Assembly (NCBI GenBank): GCA_947359465.1
Contig: OX375875.1
Span: 58,653,981 to 58,717,980 of the forward strand
Length of the DNA stretch: 64,000 nucleotides
Direction: 5' to 3'
Source: Metellina segmentata
Taxonomy: Eukaryota > Arthropoda > Arachnida > Araneae > Tetragnathidae
Shown here: positions 36,490 through 64,000 of the stretch, piece by piece
How the letters are laid out: each line of letters opens with the position of its first letter
Position numbering within the stretch: the first letter of the stretch is position 1
Translations under genes and position numbers: made by a program
Notes under the pieces: generated by a model
The model's input: only the letters and a program-made list of their open reading frames with translations
Told to the model about the DNA's origin: nothing
Database searches by the model: none

Positions 36490-37830
36490 TTCCGACAGGA
36501 AAATTTTAATAGAAAGTTTAGCTGAACGTTAAAAATTATTCATTGCATTTAATATTAAAAAGTAAGCAATCCGAAAAAGTGTTTTAATTTTTGATAACAA
36601 TAAATCTTAAAGGAACACGAGTAAAAAACAATAAAGATCTATTCAGGATATAAAATATTATATCCTGAGTAAGAAAATAAATGGAACTAACGGTACGAGA
36701 GAGATTACTTAGACAATAGACAAATTTTTGTATTCCAATAAATTGAAAATAGTAGCACCCATAAATGTTCCTTTGCACGAATTAGAAATACCCTTTATTT
36801 TCTCACGCTTAAGATCATTTAATGTATCTACTATTAAAAACAAAATAATCCGAAACAGTTTTTAAAATTTTTGATAGTATTAAATCTCATGACACCGAAA
36901 AGTTTGAAACAATGAAGAATTACTCGGGTATAATATTGAATGAAACCAAATATCAATAAAAATTGATTTCAAATAAATAAAATTAATTTAAAGTTAAATA
37001 AATTATTGAAATGAAACACACTTTTCTGTAGAAAATGCTAGAATTCTTACCTGGTACAGTGAACATCATTTCTCATACATTTTCGAAGCATTGACTCAGC
37101 GTTAAGAGTAAAGATATAGTAAGTTCGAATGAAGAATGCACTTTAAAAAAAATTGACATGCCCTCGGTAGAACATTACAATCATAAGGATAAGCCACAAA
37201 GTGAGAGCTAACACTGTAAAGTGAAACAGCAATTCACTAATAGGTTTAACTGGTTGCTTCATTTTGGTCATTTAGAGGAACTCCGGACAAATTTTCCAAG
37301 CTCTCAAACTACAAAAGACAATCGAATTATGATATGAGCATATCGGGAAGTTGTATTAACTGCTTTTTATAGTTAAACTGAAAGTGCCTTTTACGGGGTC
37401 ATGAAATGTTTATCAGAATAATGTGATAATGGTGATGAATTGGGAGATAATGACTCAAGTCAAAACACACTGAGTTCATTTTTATAATTGTGTATCGTTT
37501 CTATACTCGATATTGCAAACTAGAATAGAATTACAGCTTAGGATGACAGGATGGAATTGGGTCTGTAGGCTGGCTTGTGCTTAAAACGAGTAGCTTAATG
37601 TTTATAAATTCATTCATTTTCATAACAGCAAAATTGCATTAATGAAACATCTTTCGAAAATGTACCTATTGATCCCCTTGTTTGTGTTTTCAACTACTCT
37701 ATTAAATTCTCTTTCTACATTTGTATTTTTTTTCTTTTGAATTAGGCAGTAGCATAATTTTTCAGAGATACTAGGGTTGAGTACATTAACTGTAGAATAT
37801 GAAAAAAGAGTGATAAAACGAATCACTTTT
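36490..37830. other. AT-rich non-coding stretch, no gene recognised
   Basis: Nothing coding is seen. Phrases such as AAGTAAGCAATCCGAAAAAGTG (36560) and AAATAATCCGAAACAG (36842) recur once, suggesting another old duplication. Confidence 0.45.
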
Positions 37831-37838
37831 CTCTTTCA

Positions 37839-38118
37839 TAGAAAAATGCAAATACCATTAAGCGTGTAGAAAAAAATAGTGTTTTTCGAAATCTATACTT
37901 ATATTTCATTAGCGTAAGTAGTACAGGAATCGATAGAATTTGCATATTCAAGAAGGACAACAAATGAATATAAATAGTCATAGAAAAATGCAAATACCAT
38001 TTAAGTGTGCGGAAAATAATGTTTTTCGAAATCTATATATATGTTTCATTAACGTACAAGAATCACAAGAATCGATAGCATTTGTATATTGAATAATGAC
38101 AACAAATGAATATAAACA
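37839..38118. repeat. Tandem duplication of about 141 bp
   Basis: CATAGAAAAATGCAAATACC starts both halves (37839 and 37979), and both run through GTTTTTCGAAATCTATA and ACAACAAATGAATATAAA. The halves differ by small indels and substitutions. Confidence 0.9.
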
Positions 38119-38728
38119 ATGTAAATCAACCATTAGGGATTTTGCCGCTTGCAGTTTAAATATGATTGATTTTAGCTCCGCAGCTCCTAATTATTTCTAC
38201 TTTACTGAATAACTCCCCAATTTAATGAATTTTTCCAGCAGTCTGATTATAGAAGGCAATGAGGTATCCGGAAGATAGAAATCTGGAAAAAGGACAATGT
38301 GAACGAACTTGAGTGTAGGTTTAGGAGTTGAAAAAAATCGAATCGCCTTGGAGAATAAAGTGAACGTTCAGAAAGTAATTGTTGTGACTTGACTAAGGTT
38401 TGTATTTTTTACCATGCACTTTAATGGAATAAATAGAGGATCAGTATAAAGTACAAGATATTCTGTTTTACATTTTGGTTCATTTAATTTCATTTGGAGG
38501 CATGAAATTCACATATTTATTTATTAAAAATTGATTCAAATAAGGTATGAAATGCAATTAACAACACTGGCTTCAATAGATATGAAAAATAAAGAAACTA
38601 GCGCAGATGTCAATCAATTTCCATAATTTCTCCTATTGAATTCAACACAAATCGTATACAACGTATCCATTTTTGCAACCCGTTTCATACGCATCACCAC
38701 AAAAGTGAATTTTAAGAAGTGACATCTA

Positions 38729-39780
38729 CACATCTTGCACCGTCCTGCCTGATTTCCCTTCGTCCCATACATTCTGCCATGCACCAAGTAGACAGCTAGT
38801 GGTTTCCCTTCTGCAATGGCTCTTGGGCCATTTCACCCATTCATCTATGTATTCCGTTGTTGTTGCCTCTTTTTTTTGCTTCTTCGTTTCCGTCGTGACC
38901 CGCATGAGCTTCAATCTAGCCTAAGAAAATTTCCTTGTTGTTATATAATAAGAGATACTTGGATTTGGGATTTTTAAGTGCCAGGTGACCAGCTCGACTG
39001 TCAGGCCCAAATCTTGGCATTTTGGTCTGCTGTTTTTATGGCTGAAAGAATTCCCTACGGCTCCGCCTGGAAAACGAAGTTATTGTCCTGCATTCTCGTG
39101 GACCATTGCTGAGTTATGCGCCCTTCTTGAATAGAGCAGAATGCACTTCCTACTCTTTTCTCCATGTTGGGGCCATCGGTGAAGCTGCTTATGCCGGAAT
39201 GAGGAACTCGCACTACTGGGGTGCGATAGAGTGTTAGCTGGATGTATAGATCAGCTTATCGCTCTTTCCTCGAAGTCATCTTTGTCATAACCTGCATCTA
39301 CAAGATTTGTACTTATTCTCATTCTCATTTTGACACACACCGCTTCTTTTTTAAGTAAAATATGTAGTGGTGGTATTCCCGCAATTATTGAAAGGGCCAT
39401 AGTGGGGGCTGTTCTGTAACTTCCTGTTATTGAGATCAGAGATTTTCTTTGCATCCCATTTAACTTTCTTATAGTACGTTGAGTTGAATTATGACACCAG
39501 ACCACTGCACCATGACTCAACATTCTTTCAGTCACTTTTATGTACAACAGCTTTCGACATTTATGCCATATTCCCCACCTGGTTCCGGTTTTTCTTTGTA
39601 GCATTTGAAATTGTAACAGGGCTTTTTGTCCTTTAGTTTGTACATGAGCCGCCCAATTTACCTTCTCGTCTAGTCATAGGTACTTTAATGTACTAGTTCG
39701 TTTAATTCTTCTTTTATTCCATGTAGCTGCTAGGTCCTCTTATGGGGCGTCGGTTATGATTCGAAGCATTTTATTTTAGA
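38729..39780 (-). pseudogene. LINE 3' end: reverse-transcriptase tail, RNase H and C-terminus (broken)
   Basis: On the minus strand, from about 39730 downwards: LDEKVNWAAHVQTKGQKA, then an open frame of 117 codons (39604-39251) with LLYIKVTERMLSHGAVVWCH and SLISITGSYRTAPTMALSII, the usual 3' part of Jockey/R1-type reverse transcriptases. RNase H follows in another frame near 39160 (FTDGPNMEKRVGSAFCSI and NNFVFQAE), with its first catalytic D and the E. The C-terminal WQNVWDEGKSGRTVQ lies near 38740-38790. Several frame changes show it is dead. The 5' part with the catalytic YADD is not in the window. Confidence 0.88.
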
Positions 39781-40089
39781 GGACAATTACACTATGGTAC
39801 ACCTGCAGTCTACGTTTATTGTGGTGGCAACGTCATTGGCTCTTTTTCTGGAACACTTCTAGTTGCGAGTTATGGCAGGTTACGGCAACCCATCTCTATT
39901 ACCTTAATTAACGTGGTTTTTATCTGCAATGCCTCAGATCAAGACTGAGTACGTAATTATGCCTAAAGATTTGTTTCAAGAGTAGGAGTTTTATTAATTT
40001 GGGAAAGAGGGATTTTTGGTCATAATAAAGAAATAAATTAGAGGGAATTTGGTTTATGATTATTATTAATGTTTATTAATATTTAAAGA

Positions 40090-40500
40090 TTAGCTTTGAG
40101 TTCTGTCCTTGGCGGAGCCTGCAATTCTGATGATTGCGAGATCGGCGCTTCGACCTGGCTAAAGACCGTCGTGTTCACTAATGATGACTGGGGCACGTTA
40201 AATAGGTCGTGGTCACAAAGTCCCCCATGTTCCCATACCAAATCAATACCTCTGGGGGTACCTGATCAGAGGGTTATCGACTTGGGATCTAAATTACGTA
40301 TGTGTGAGTGAATGGATGTATGAAACGGGGGCTTCCTGTAAAACGGATGTGCCATGTATGTCGAACAAAGTCGGACTTCCTCCCAATGGGGCTCAATAAC
40401 ATGGAAGGCGTAGCCCCTCGCCTCTTGCCGTCTTCAACGGGGCTGGCACTCCTCTGATCTGCCAGTGTAGGCATAAGTAACAACAACAACATAAACAACA
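40090..40500 (+). repeat. SINE family C, long copy with AAC-repeat tail
   Basis: The 3' end reads CTGCCAGTGTAGGCATAAG then AACAACAACAACATAAACAAC, a tail shared with 11170-11217. The body is GC-richer than the flanks and non-coding. The 5' head (CTTGGCGGAGCCTGCAATTC) may derive from an RNA gene, but I cannot say which. Confidence 0.5.
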
Positions 40501-40619
40501 GATTAGCTTTTCATCTAATATAACACCGAATTTTATTTCATCACAAGGAATGGTTTCATCGTAAATTACGAAGCAAAGGGAATTTATATAATTTTAATTT
40601 GCAGAACATTATGGCGTTG

Positions 40620-40915
40620 TTTAATTGAGGGTGTTAATTCGAAACTTGGTCCAACCAAAGAACGTCGGTGGTGGATGATACGTTATGGCGCCCATTAAAT
40701 CTATTGCGGCCTCAAATGTTCTCAAAAGTTGGAGTGGTGTGGAAGTCTAGAAGTGGGTATAAGCTCAGCTGATGCCTCGCCATTTGACCGCAGTTCAAAA
40801 TCAAGTAGTGCTTCTCTCGGATCTTTCCCTTAGGTATTGATCCCAGAACATCGCCAATATCCCGTTGTATTGCTACAATGCGATGTTAATTACCCACCAA
40901 CCTACCTTTTGAAAT
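40620..40915 (+). repeat. SINE family A copy
   Basis: Phrases GGCCTCAAATGTTCTC, GGAGTGGTGTGGAAGTCTAG, GATCTTTCCCTTAGG, TTGATCCCAGAACATCGCCA and GCGATGTTAATTACC follow the family order. The tRNA-like head is poorly preserved. It is followed 110 bp later by an inverted copy at 41020-41228. Confidence 0.75.
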
Positions 40916-41019
40916 ATACTAAGTCTCGAAATTGTCTAATTCTGTGTCATGCAAATCTGTTTTTAGCGTGTCACTTTAGTTTTGCTTTGTTTCAAATCAA
41001 AGGTTCAGAATCAATCTTT

Positions 41020-41228
41020 TATGGGAAGATCCGAGGACAACCTTTTGTAATTGTGAACACCTGAGATGGCACCCTACTCTCCAAACTTCCACACTACGCC
41101 AACGTGAGGAGAATTGTGTACATGACAATTTTATTGTTCAACAGACCTCATGTACACGACGGTCTTTGGTTGAATCAAGTTTTGAACTTCAAATCCTCCG
41201 GTTTCTAATCCGCTGCGCCTCCAACAAG
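41020..41228 (-). repeat. SINE family A copy, inverted relative to its neighbour
   Basis: On the minus strand: a decayed head, then GTACATGAGGTC, CTCCTCACGTTGGCGTAG and TGGAAGTTTGGAGAGTAGGG, then ACAAAAGGTTGTCCTCGGAT. The 3' end is missing. Confidence 0.7.
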
Positions 41229-41639
41229 ACTACCGAAGCATTCTGATATCCTCAGATATTTTTTAGTTTTGTAATAGAAAGCGTTGATATCTGATGAGGT
41301 ATTCCTCAAATGTTTTCTTGCTTGACTTGCTAAAACGTTCGAAGGAACCTTCTCGCCACAGTAAGAGTAATGAATAGTTTCAGATGCAATTGTTTCAAAG
41401 TTCAAGCAGATACACTTTACTAGACACGACATCGATTTAGGAAGAAACTAAACGGGATTTAGTATGAATATTTCGCTAATCCATGGCAAGAATACAGTAA
41501 ATGGCATCGGGTTAATAACGTCAAGTGTGGGAAAGGCGGCCATATTAAATATAAAACATTGCAGTTGATGCTGAATCATCATACAATTGTACAAAAAAAG
41601 TTTTAAAGTCAATAATAGTATGTTAACACTACACAAATA

Positions 41640-43790
41640 AAACGTATTAGAAACAAAATAACTCTTTGATAATGCAATTCCAAATGTTTAAGCATTGACG
41701 AGCTCTATATTTCCAGTGCAATGTGTAATAGCACTATTTCCATATACCGTGATATTTAAAAAATAATTCACAGTGAAAAGAGCTAGTAGAGTTCCATGAT
41801 TTCAAGAGAGAAAGGTGAAGAAACTAAACAAATATATACTGCACGAAAGGTACTACATAAAAATTTTGCTAGATAATTTTTCATTGTACTCTGAACAAAG
41901 AACTCGTGGTTAAAATTTTGTCAGTTTGTAATGATAATGATGAATTTGAAATCTCTTCGATAAGAAAAGTGACAATGGTCGTCTAGTTTCGTTTCAAGTC
42001 CAATGTTTCAGCACGGAAATGAAACCTGATATTATGAAGATCCTTGCAATCCCAGAAAAAGAATGACTAACATTTTCCCCGTTTCTTGATTTCATTTACC
42101 ACGAGAACATGTTTTCTAATCATTTAAGCAATAAATATCTTTATCAAAATCATTATTACTTGAATTCCATGCTTTATCATTGATAAAAAGGTTTTTTATT
42201 GTAAATATTTCAAAGCAAAATTAGAAATATTACTCTTATACTGAGAATGTCCCGTTCCAGCACTCACTTAGTTTATGATTTATTAAGTAAGAACTCCTGT
42301 CTCTACAAAGAAAGACATGAATTTTCATTCCATTCATTTAGCAGAAATTGAGCTTTCTTTATCCTTTGCTGAAATTTTGACATTTTGCGTATCCCGCTTC
42401 TTTATATTCCCAGTAATTGCTTTAAATTTAACAATATATTTTTTCTTTTTATCTATTTAAGAAGCATTAAACGTGAAATAAAACAATTAAAACTGTCATA
42501 TAAGTTAAAGAGGAAAAATAGAAATAGAAATATTCTGTACTCCTCAAGTTGTCACACCTAATAGTCAACTTATTTACATCTCAGTTTCCTAACAGTGCCT
42601 GGTTCGGGTTGATTCAAGTATAGTAAAATGTATGGGTATTCAGCTATTTTTAACGAGAACTTGCATAAAAAAATCAAAAACACACAGGAATGCTAAATAA
42701 TTTATTCACTAAAACATAAAATTGCCTTAGAAAATTTTAATTTTTTGATACTTTTTATCCTGGAAATTCTATTTAATGACATGAGAGATAACAAAGAGCT
42801 TGCTTTAAAATGTATTTTGAATACAAACAAAGCAAAGGAAATCGCTTATAATTTTTTCAGAAAATTAGGAGTCGATTTAAATACTTTTTTTAAAGAATTG
42901 AATATAGGAAAAGGGTATATCCAATTTTAGAAAATACTTTCAGAATTACCCTGCATTTCTCGGGTTAAATTTGTTAAATACTGGTTTAAAAAGTGATCAA
43001 AATAAAATCATCTTCGTTCAAGAAAGATATCTTTTAAAAATGTAAGAAAAATATTTATTTAAACAACATTTTCTTATTTTTATACCTTATATAATTTTAT
43101 TATAACTTTCATATAATTTACTTTGGACACAAATATGTACACATGCTAAATCCATCCGGATGACCCTTTTCACTTACTCGCACCTCTGATATAAGAGAAG
43201 AATACAAAATATGATTCCAAGGTGACAAATACAGAAATAGATTTTACAGAAAAATTATGTACCGACGACAAAATGTCTTGCACTCAGTTTACCTAAAATA
43301 ATAAATATTTTTTACATCCATATACCAGATATGTGATATTTCTGAATTTCCCCAATATTATAAGATGATGAAAAAGCAACTTAATACGATTAGTTTATGA
43401 TTACGACGACCTATTTATGATTAGTTTATTTTGATATACATACATTTTACTCTTGAAAATTTCACCAAACAGCACATGAAATTACAGAGCTTGTGCATAA
43501 AAATTAAATAATCTTCATAACAGATAAACCAAAATTAATCTGTCACAAATTTTAAAAAAGGGAATTATAGATTTTAATTTTAATAAAAGATAATCCCGGT
43601 TTTAACGAATGTTTCATTGGTATCAAAGTTCCATAAAAACAGCTTCAACTCGAACAATAAGGAACTTAGCTTTCTGTCACTTGAGACGAAACTTTTTCAA
43701 TTTCTCTTAAGTCCTCGATTAAAGATTTCCTAATCGTTATATTATTCCAAAAGTAGCAAAAGATATATTTAAAATTCTTCTTTCTCCGAC
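41640..43790. other. AT-rich non-coding stretch, no gene recognised
   Basis: No coding or repeat signal that I can support. Confidence 0.5.
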
Positions 43791-43794
43791 TGTC

Positions 43795-44132
43795 ATGCAA
43801 ACCGGTATAGTGGTTAAGGTGTTAGCCTCTAGATCGGAAGATTCCTGGTTCGAATCCGGGTCCGGGCATGGATGTTTGTAAACGTATGGTGTAGAGGCGG
43901 CTGGTGCACCTTAAATCTGTCGTGGTCAAAAGTCCTCACGTTGGGTTGGCGTGGAAGTTTGGAGAGTGGGGTGCCAGCTCAGGTGTTGCTTCGTCATCTG
44001 ACCGTGGTTCAAAATTACGAAGTGTTGTCCTCGGATCTTTCCCTTAAGGGACTGATCCCGGACCGTCGTCAATAGCCCGATGCGTTGCTCTAGTACGACG
44101 TTAACTAAAATTACCAATTACCAATTACCGAC
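43795..44132 (+). repeat. SINE family A, fullest copy with tRNA-like head
   Basis: It begins with a tRNA-like head: an A-box-like TATAGTGGTTAAGGTG near 43805 and a B box GGTTCGAATCC at about 43849-43859, the parts of an internal RNA polymerase III promoter. A body of about 250 bp follows (GTGGTCAAAAGTCCTCACG, TGGAAGTTTGGAGAGTGGGG, GATCTTTCCCTTAAGGGACT, CGGACCGTCGTCAATAG) and a tail of ATTACCA repeats at 44110-44130. It is non-coding and would be moved by a LINE enzyme. This copy is the best reference for the family in the window. Confidence 0.88.
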
Positions 44133-44271
44133 TGTCATGCAATTCAAAATCGAATCTTTGTGCTCCTTTGTCTTAGAAATCAGAGATTCGGTTTATAAAT
44201 GGAACACGCGAACCTGATTAGAATTATCGATATAGTGATTTGCCGTTTTAATACAAATTTTAATAAAACTC

Positions 44272-44458
44272 TTGACTTGGTGTGGAAGTTTGGAGAGTGG
44301 TGTGTCAGCTCGGATGCTGACCTCGTTCTGACTAACTGACCATGGTCCAATATTACGAGGTGTTGCCCTAGGATCTTTATCTTCTGGATTGGTCTAGGAT
44401 TGTAAACAATAGGATCAATTACACCAAAGCGACGTACATTCCACTATCTGCCTTAATA
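44272..44458 (+). repeat. SINE family A, 5'-truncated copy
   Basis: From GGTGTGGAAGTTTGGAGAGT to GCGACGTACATTCCACTATC it parallels the copy 450 bp upstream. The head is missing. Confidence 0.75.
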
Positions 44459-45159
44459 AATCCTAGCAATATAATTCGAAACGTGAAAATCAAATGTAAG
44501 TTTAACTAATTTCAAACTTCTTACAACGGAAACCTATGCTAAATCTTTAGAAGATCTTTCAATTGCAGCATATCGCTACCCGTTTTATTTAAATATAAGA
44601 CTGTCAACCTTACTGACTTATTAAAAAGCGAATTTATTTTAAAAGTTTTTAGTTTGCGGACTATTTTTATGATATACTTATTGTTATGAAAGATAATTCT
44701 ATACAAACTATTATGTATCGAATTAAAAATATTTTAGGAAAGTTGGCTAAAATACGCCGATACACTCAAGAAATCAACCTATGTCTTTGCGATAGTTCAA
44801 GCTAGGTAAATAATTTGTTAAAATCTAAATCAGAGCCATATATTTGCAACATATAAAATTATGGAGCGCATAAAAATAGCGCCAGTAGCAGCTTAATAAA
44901 AACCAATTGAATTTTGGTCATTGAAAGAATCAAAATCTCAGAAACAAAGACGTGAACAAACGTATCAGATTTGATTTCACATTAGCGAACGAATACAATT
45001 AGAAAAACTTTTGACACAATATTGACAATGACGATAACAATTTATAGAAAGAAGACATGCATAGTTAATCTTAAATATGACATCAACAATTCGCTGTCTT
45101 AAGAGGTACAATACATAAACTCAGAATTCTAAATCGAATTTGAAAAGTGAAGCATTTAT

Positions 45160-45345
45160 ACTAGATTATCATTTATTATTAAACATTTGAACTAGATTAT
45201 CATTTATTATTGAACATTTGAACTAGATTAGCATTTATTATTAAATATTTGAACTAGATTATCATTTATTATTAAACATTTCAACTAGCTTATCATTTAT
45301 TTATTAAAAATTTGAAATAGATTATAATTTATTATTATCAAGTAC
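45160..45345. repeat. 31-bp tandem repeat, six units
   Basis: ACTAGATTATCATTTATTAT or a close variant begins at 45160, 45191, 45222, 45253 and 45284, with a weaker sixth unit (AATAGATTATAATTTATTAT) after it. The period is 31 bp. Confidence 0.9.
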
Positions 45346-45486
45346 CTAAATAATTCTTCTTAAAATTGATTTTTTTTCTATGAATGTTTCCTTAATACTT
45401 AAAAACAGGCCATATATGTACTAGTACAATGAGATTATCACAAAAAAGTGACTTACAGAATCCTGCACACAAAAACGGTTTCTAAA

Positions 45487-45512
45487 AATGTAATAAACAT
45501 GTTTATTACATT
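45487..45512. repeat. Perfect 26-bp palindrome
   Basis: AATGTAATAAACA is followed directly by its own reverse complement, with no spacer. Confidence 0.95.
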
Positions 45513-46009
45513 CAAGAAAATTCTAATAGCTCATACGAATTTAATACACTTGTTTATTTAATAACATGCGATTATTTGCCAATTTTTAGGAAATTGTAAA
45601 AAGCGTAATGCGGAAGAAACAGTATAGAAAAGTATTCAACAATCTGTTTTCTTACTTATTTTCCCCAAAATCATTAATAACATATTTATTCTCTTCATTT
45701 GTGGAACAAATGGGTGTCTCATGTGTGTGTCAAAACAACTTTTTATCCTCATAATGTTATACAGTAGACATATTATATTAGACACCTTTAGAAATTAAAA
45801 AAATTCCATTTCAACCATTCAAAAACTATTATACAGCTGCAATCTATGTATCCACAAAATTTAAACAAAATGCTTATTATATAATTTGGCTTAAATAATT
45901 TTATCACCCTCAATATAGTAATCCCATTAATTACTTTTGTCCCCTTCGCTTTCATCCTAATATTTTGATCTCCTTTCCTCTATAGGACGCTCCCTCCTTT
46001 TTTAATAAA

Positions 46010-46290
46010 AGTCATTTTTTTATCATTAAAAGTATCAAAGTTTCTTAAATGTTAATAAAATAGTTAATTTTTTTGTATTTCATAATCTCAAAGTATCTTA
46101 AATGCCAGTAAAATAATAAGTTGCCTTTCAGTATCAAAGTACTTAAAATACCGATGCAATTATTAATTTTTAAGTGTTTAAAAATTTCAAAGAACCTTCA
46201 ATGCTGGTAAAATAATTTGTTATCCTTACAAAGTACCTTAAATGCCAAAGCATTAATGTCTTACTTCAGTCTCGAAGTGCGTTAAACAAC
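46010..46290. repeat. Degenerate tandem repeat of about 60 bp
   Basis: Phrases of the type TCAAAGTA-CTTAAATGCC-GTAAAATAATTT recur about five times (near 46035, 46090, 46135, 46185, 46225 and, weakly, 46275). Confidence 0.55.
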
Positions 46291-46572
46291 CGATGAAATC
46301 ATGTTTAGAACAGAGTTTTTTTCGAGATTCTTGAGGTTAATTCCTGCTTTTACAAATAAATAATTTGGTAAAAGGATACCCGAAATTTTTTCAAACATAA
46401 AACCTTCCGTCTTAATCCTTTCGCGTTCCATTTTAATCTTGGAATATATTCATAATTTTACATCAGAAATCATTTGAAATTAAAAATAACCACATTTCTA
46501 TCCTTCTTAACTATAACATTAGAAACAAATTTATCATCACATTTTCTATCAGACGACCTTGTTCTTTCCAGA

Positions 46573-63468
<16,896 letters not shown>

Positions 63469-64000
63469 CTTGAAAATACATTTTAGCATAGTAAGCAAAA
63501 ATAAAACGTACTTGTGAATGTGAAATTTTATGGGCCATGTGAATCTATAACGTTCGTAAACACGGTACTAAAGAGTGGTTCAGTCAGCAAAACTTAGTTT
63601 TGAATCCGGAAACCAAGAATCTACAAACCTGTGCGTATGTCCACTGGACTTACTGGACTTACTCAAGTACTGGCCATTAAACAACCCAATACTGTTGAGG
63701 TGTTTACTGGCCAGCATTCGAACAACACTAGTAACAACTAAACAGTACCAGTAGCATTGTTGTATTCAACACTGTCGAGTTGTTTACCAGAGAGTAGACT
63801 GTAAAAAAATAAAGTACAGTCTTAAAAGGGGGAGGAGGGGCTTCTCCATGTTCAATCCAAAAGGAATAAGAAGCGGATTCTGAGGGGGCTCTCAAAATGT
63901 CCATCTTGGTGTCCAACCCTCAAGGAAGAAGAGAATTGTGGGGGAAAGCACATGGTGTCCTAGGTGCCCAGCCCTCAAGTAGGAAGAATATGGTAAAAGT
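63469..64000. other. Intron or upstream sequence, no exon recognised
   Basis: The next upstream CYP4 exon should be on the minus strand to the right, but no matching frame is visible before the window ends. GTGTCCAACCCTCAAG (63911) and GTGCCCAGCCCTCAAG (63963), both followed by (G/T)AGGAAGA, show a short local repeat. Confidence 0.5.

Noticed and set aside
43675..43800. Minus-strand text resembling a helical C-terminus (SLIEDLREIEKVSSQVTES)
   Set aside because: It was considered as an ApoL or P450 last exon, but there is no acceptor in phase and the true P450 last exon was found at 46573-46739.
43795..43870. Functional tRNA gene
   Set aside because: The A and B boxes are present but the acceptor stem does not pair cleanly, and the sequence runs straight into a SINE body shared with other copies.

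Overview
The window is animal nuclear DNA. It is AT-rich, gene-poor and full of introns and transposable elements, with no operons and no bacterial or viral gene layout. The class 2-type Tc1/mariner, hAT and Helitron elements, tRNA-headed SINEs, non-LTR retrotransposons with an RNase H domain, a CYP4 cytochrome P450 and an apolipoprotein-L-like gene together suggest an arthropod. An arachnid, most likely a spider, is my best guess, but nothing in the sequence proves the order.

Two host genes can be supported, both on the minus strand. (1) An apolipoprotein-L-like gene has two exons, 27068-26218 and 22243-21928, joined by a GT/AG intron in matching phase; its 5' end was not found. (2) A CYP4-family cytochrome P450 has six exons at 63468-63342, 62598-62437, 55203-55030, 53923-53857, 48706-48527 and 46739-46573. 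All phases agree and it ends in a stop codon. The exons carry the CYP4 I-helix signature, ExxR, the PERF region and the haem loop. Roughly 200 N-terminal residues must lie beyond position 64000. A TATA-box and short ORF at 28400-28630 (plus) may be a first exon of a third gene, with low confidence.

Nearly everything else that can be read is mobile-element debris. Tc1/mariner: 8032-9000, 16258-17817, 31210-32093 and 60952-62246, plus a scrap near 23.7 kb. Helitrons: 17968-18611, 19226-20900 and the end at 51112. hAT: a short non-autonomous element at 12995-13501 and a decayed transposase at 56.1-57.4 kb. A fold-back element lies at 33364-34370. LINE 3' ends are at 38.7-39.8, 46.8-47.2, 51.7-53.2 and 59.5-60.3 kb. 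There are at least three SINE families with many copies. The CYP4 introns alone hold four LINE or hAT fragments, a mariner, a Helitron end and several SINE copies.

Between these are AT-rich stretches with no recognisable gene. Several tandem repeats stand out: 20-bp, 31-bp, 120-bp, about 141-bp, 161-bp and about 190-bp units, and a dispersed 41-bp repeat built around the palindrome GACGAGATATCTCGTC at three separate loci. I did not find a clear new biological system. The best leads are the dispersed palindromic repeat, the fold-back element with 161-bp internal repeats, the ApoL-like gene, and an unexplained ORF inside the last CYP4 intron.
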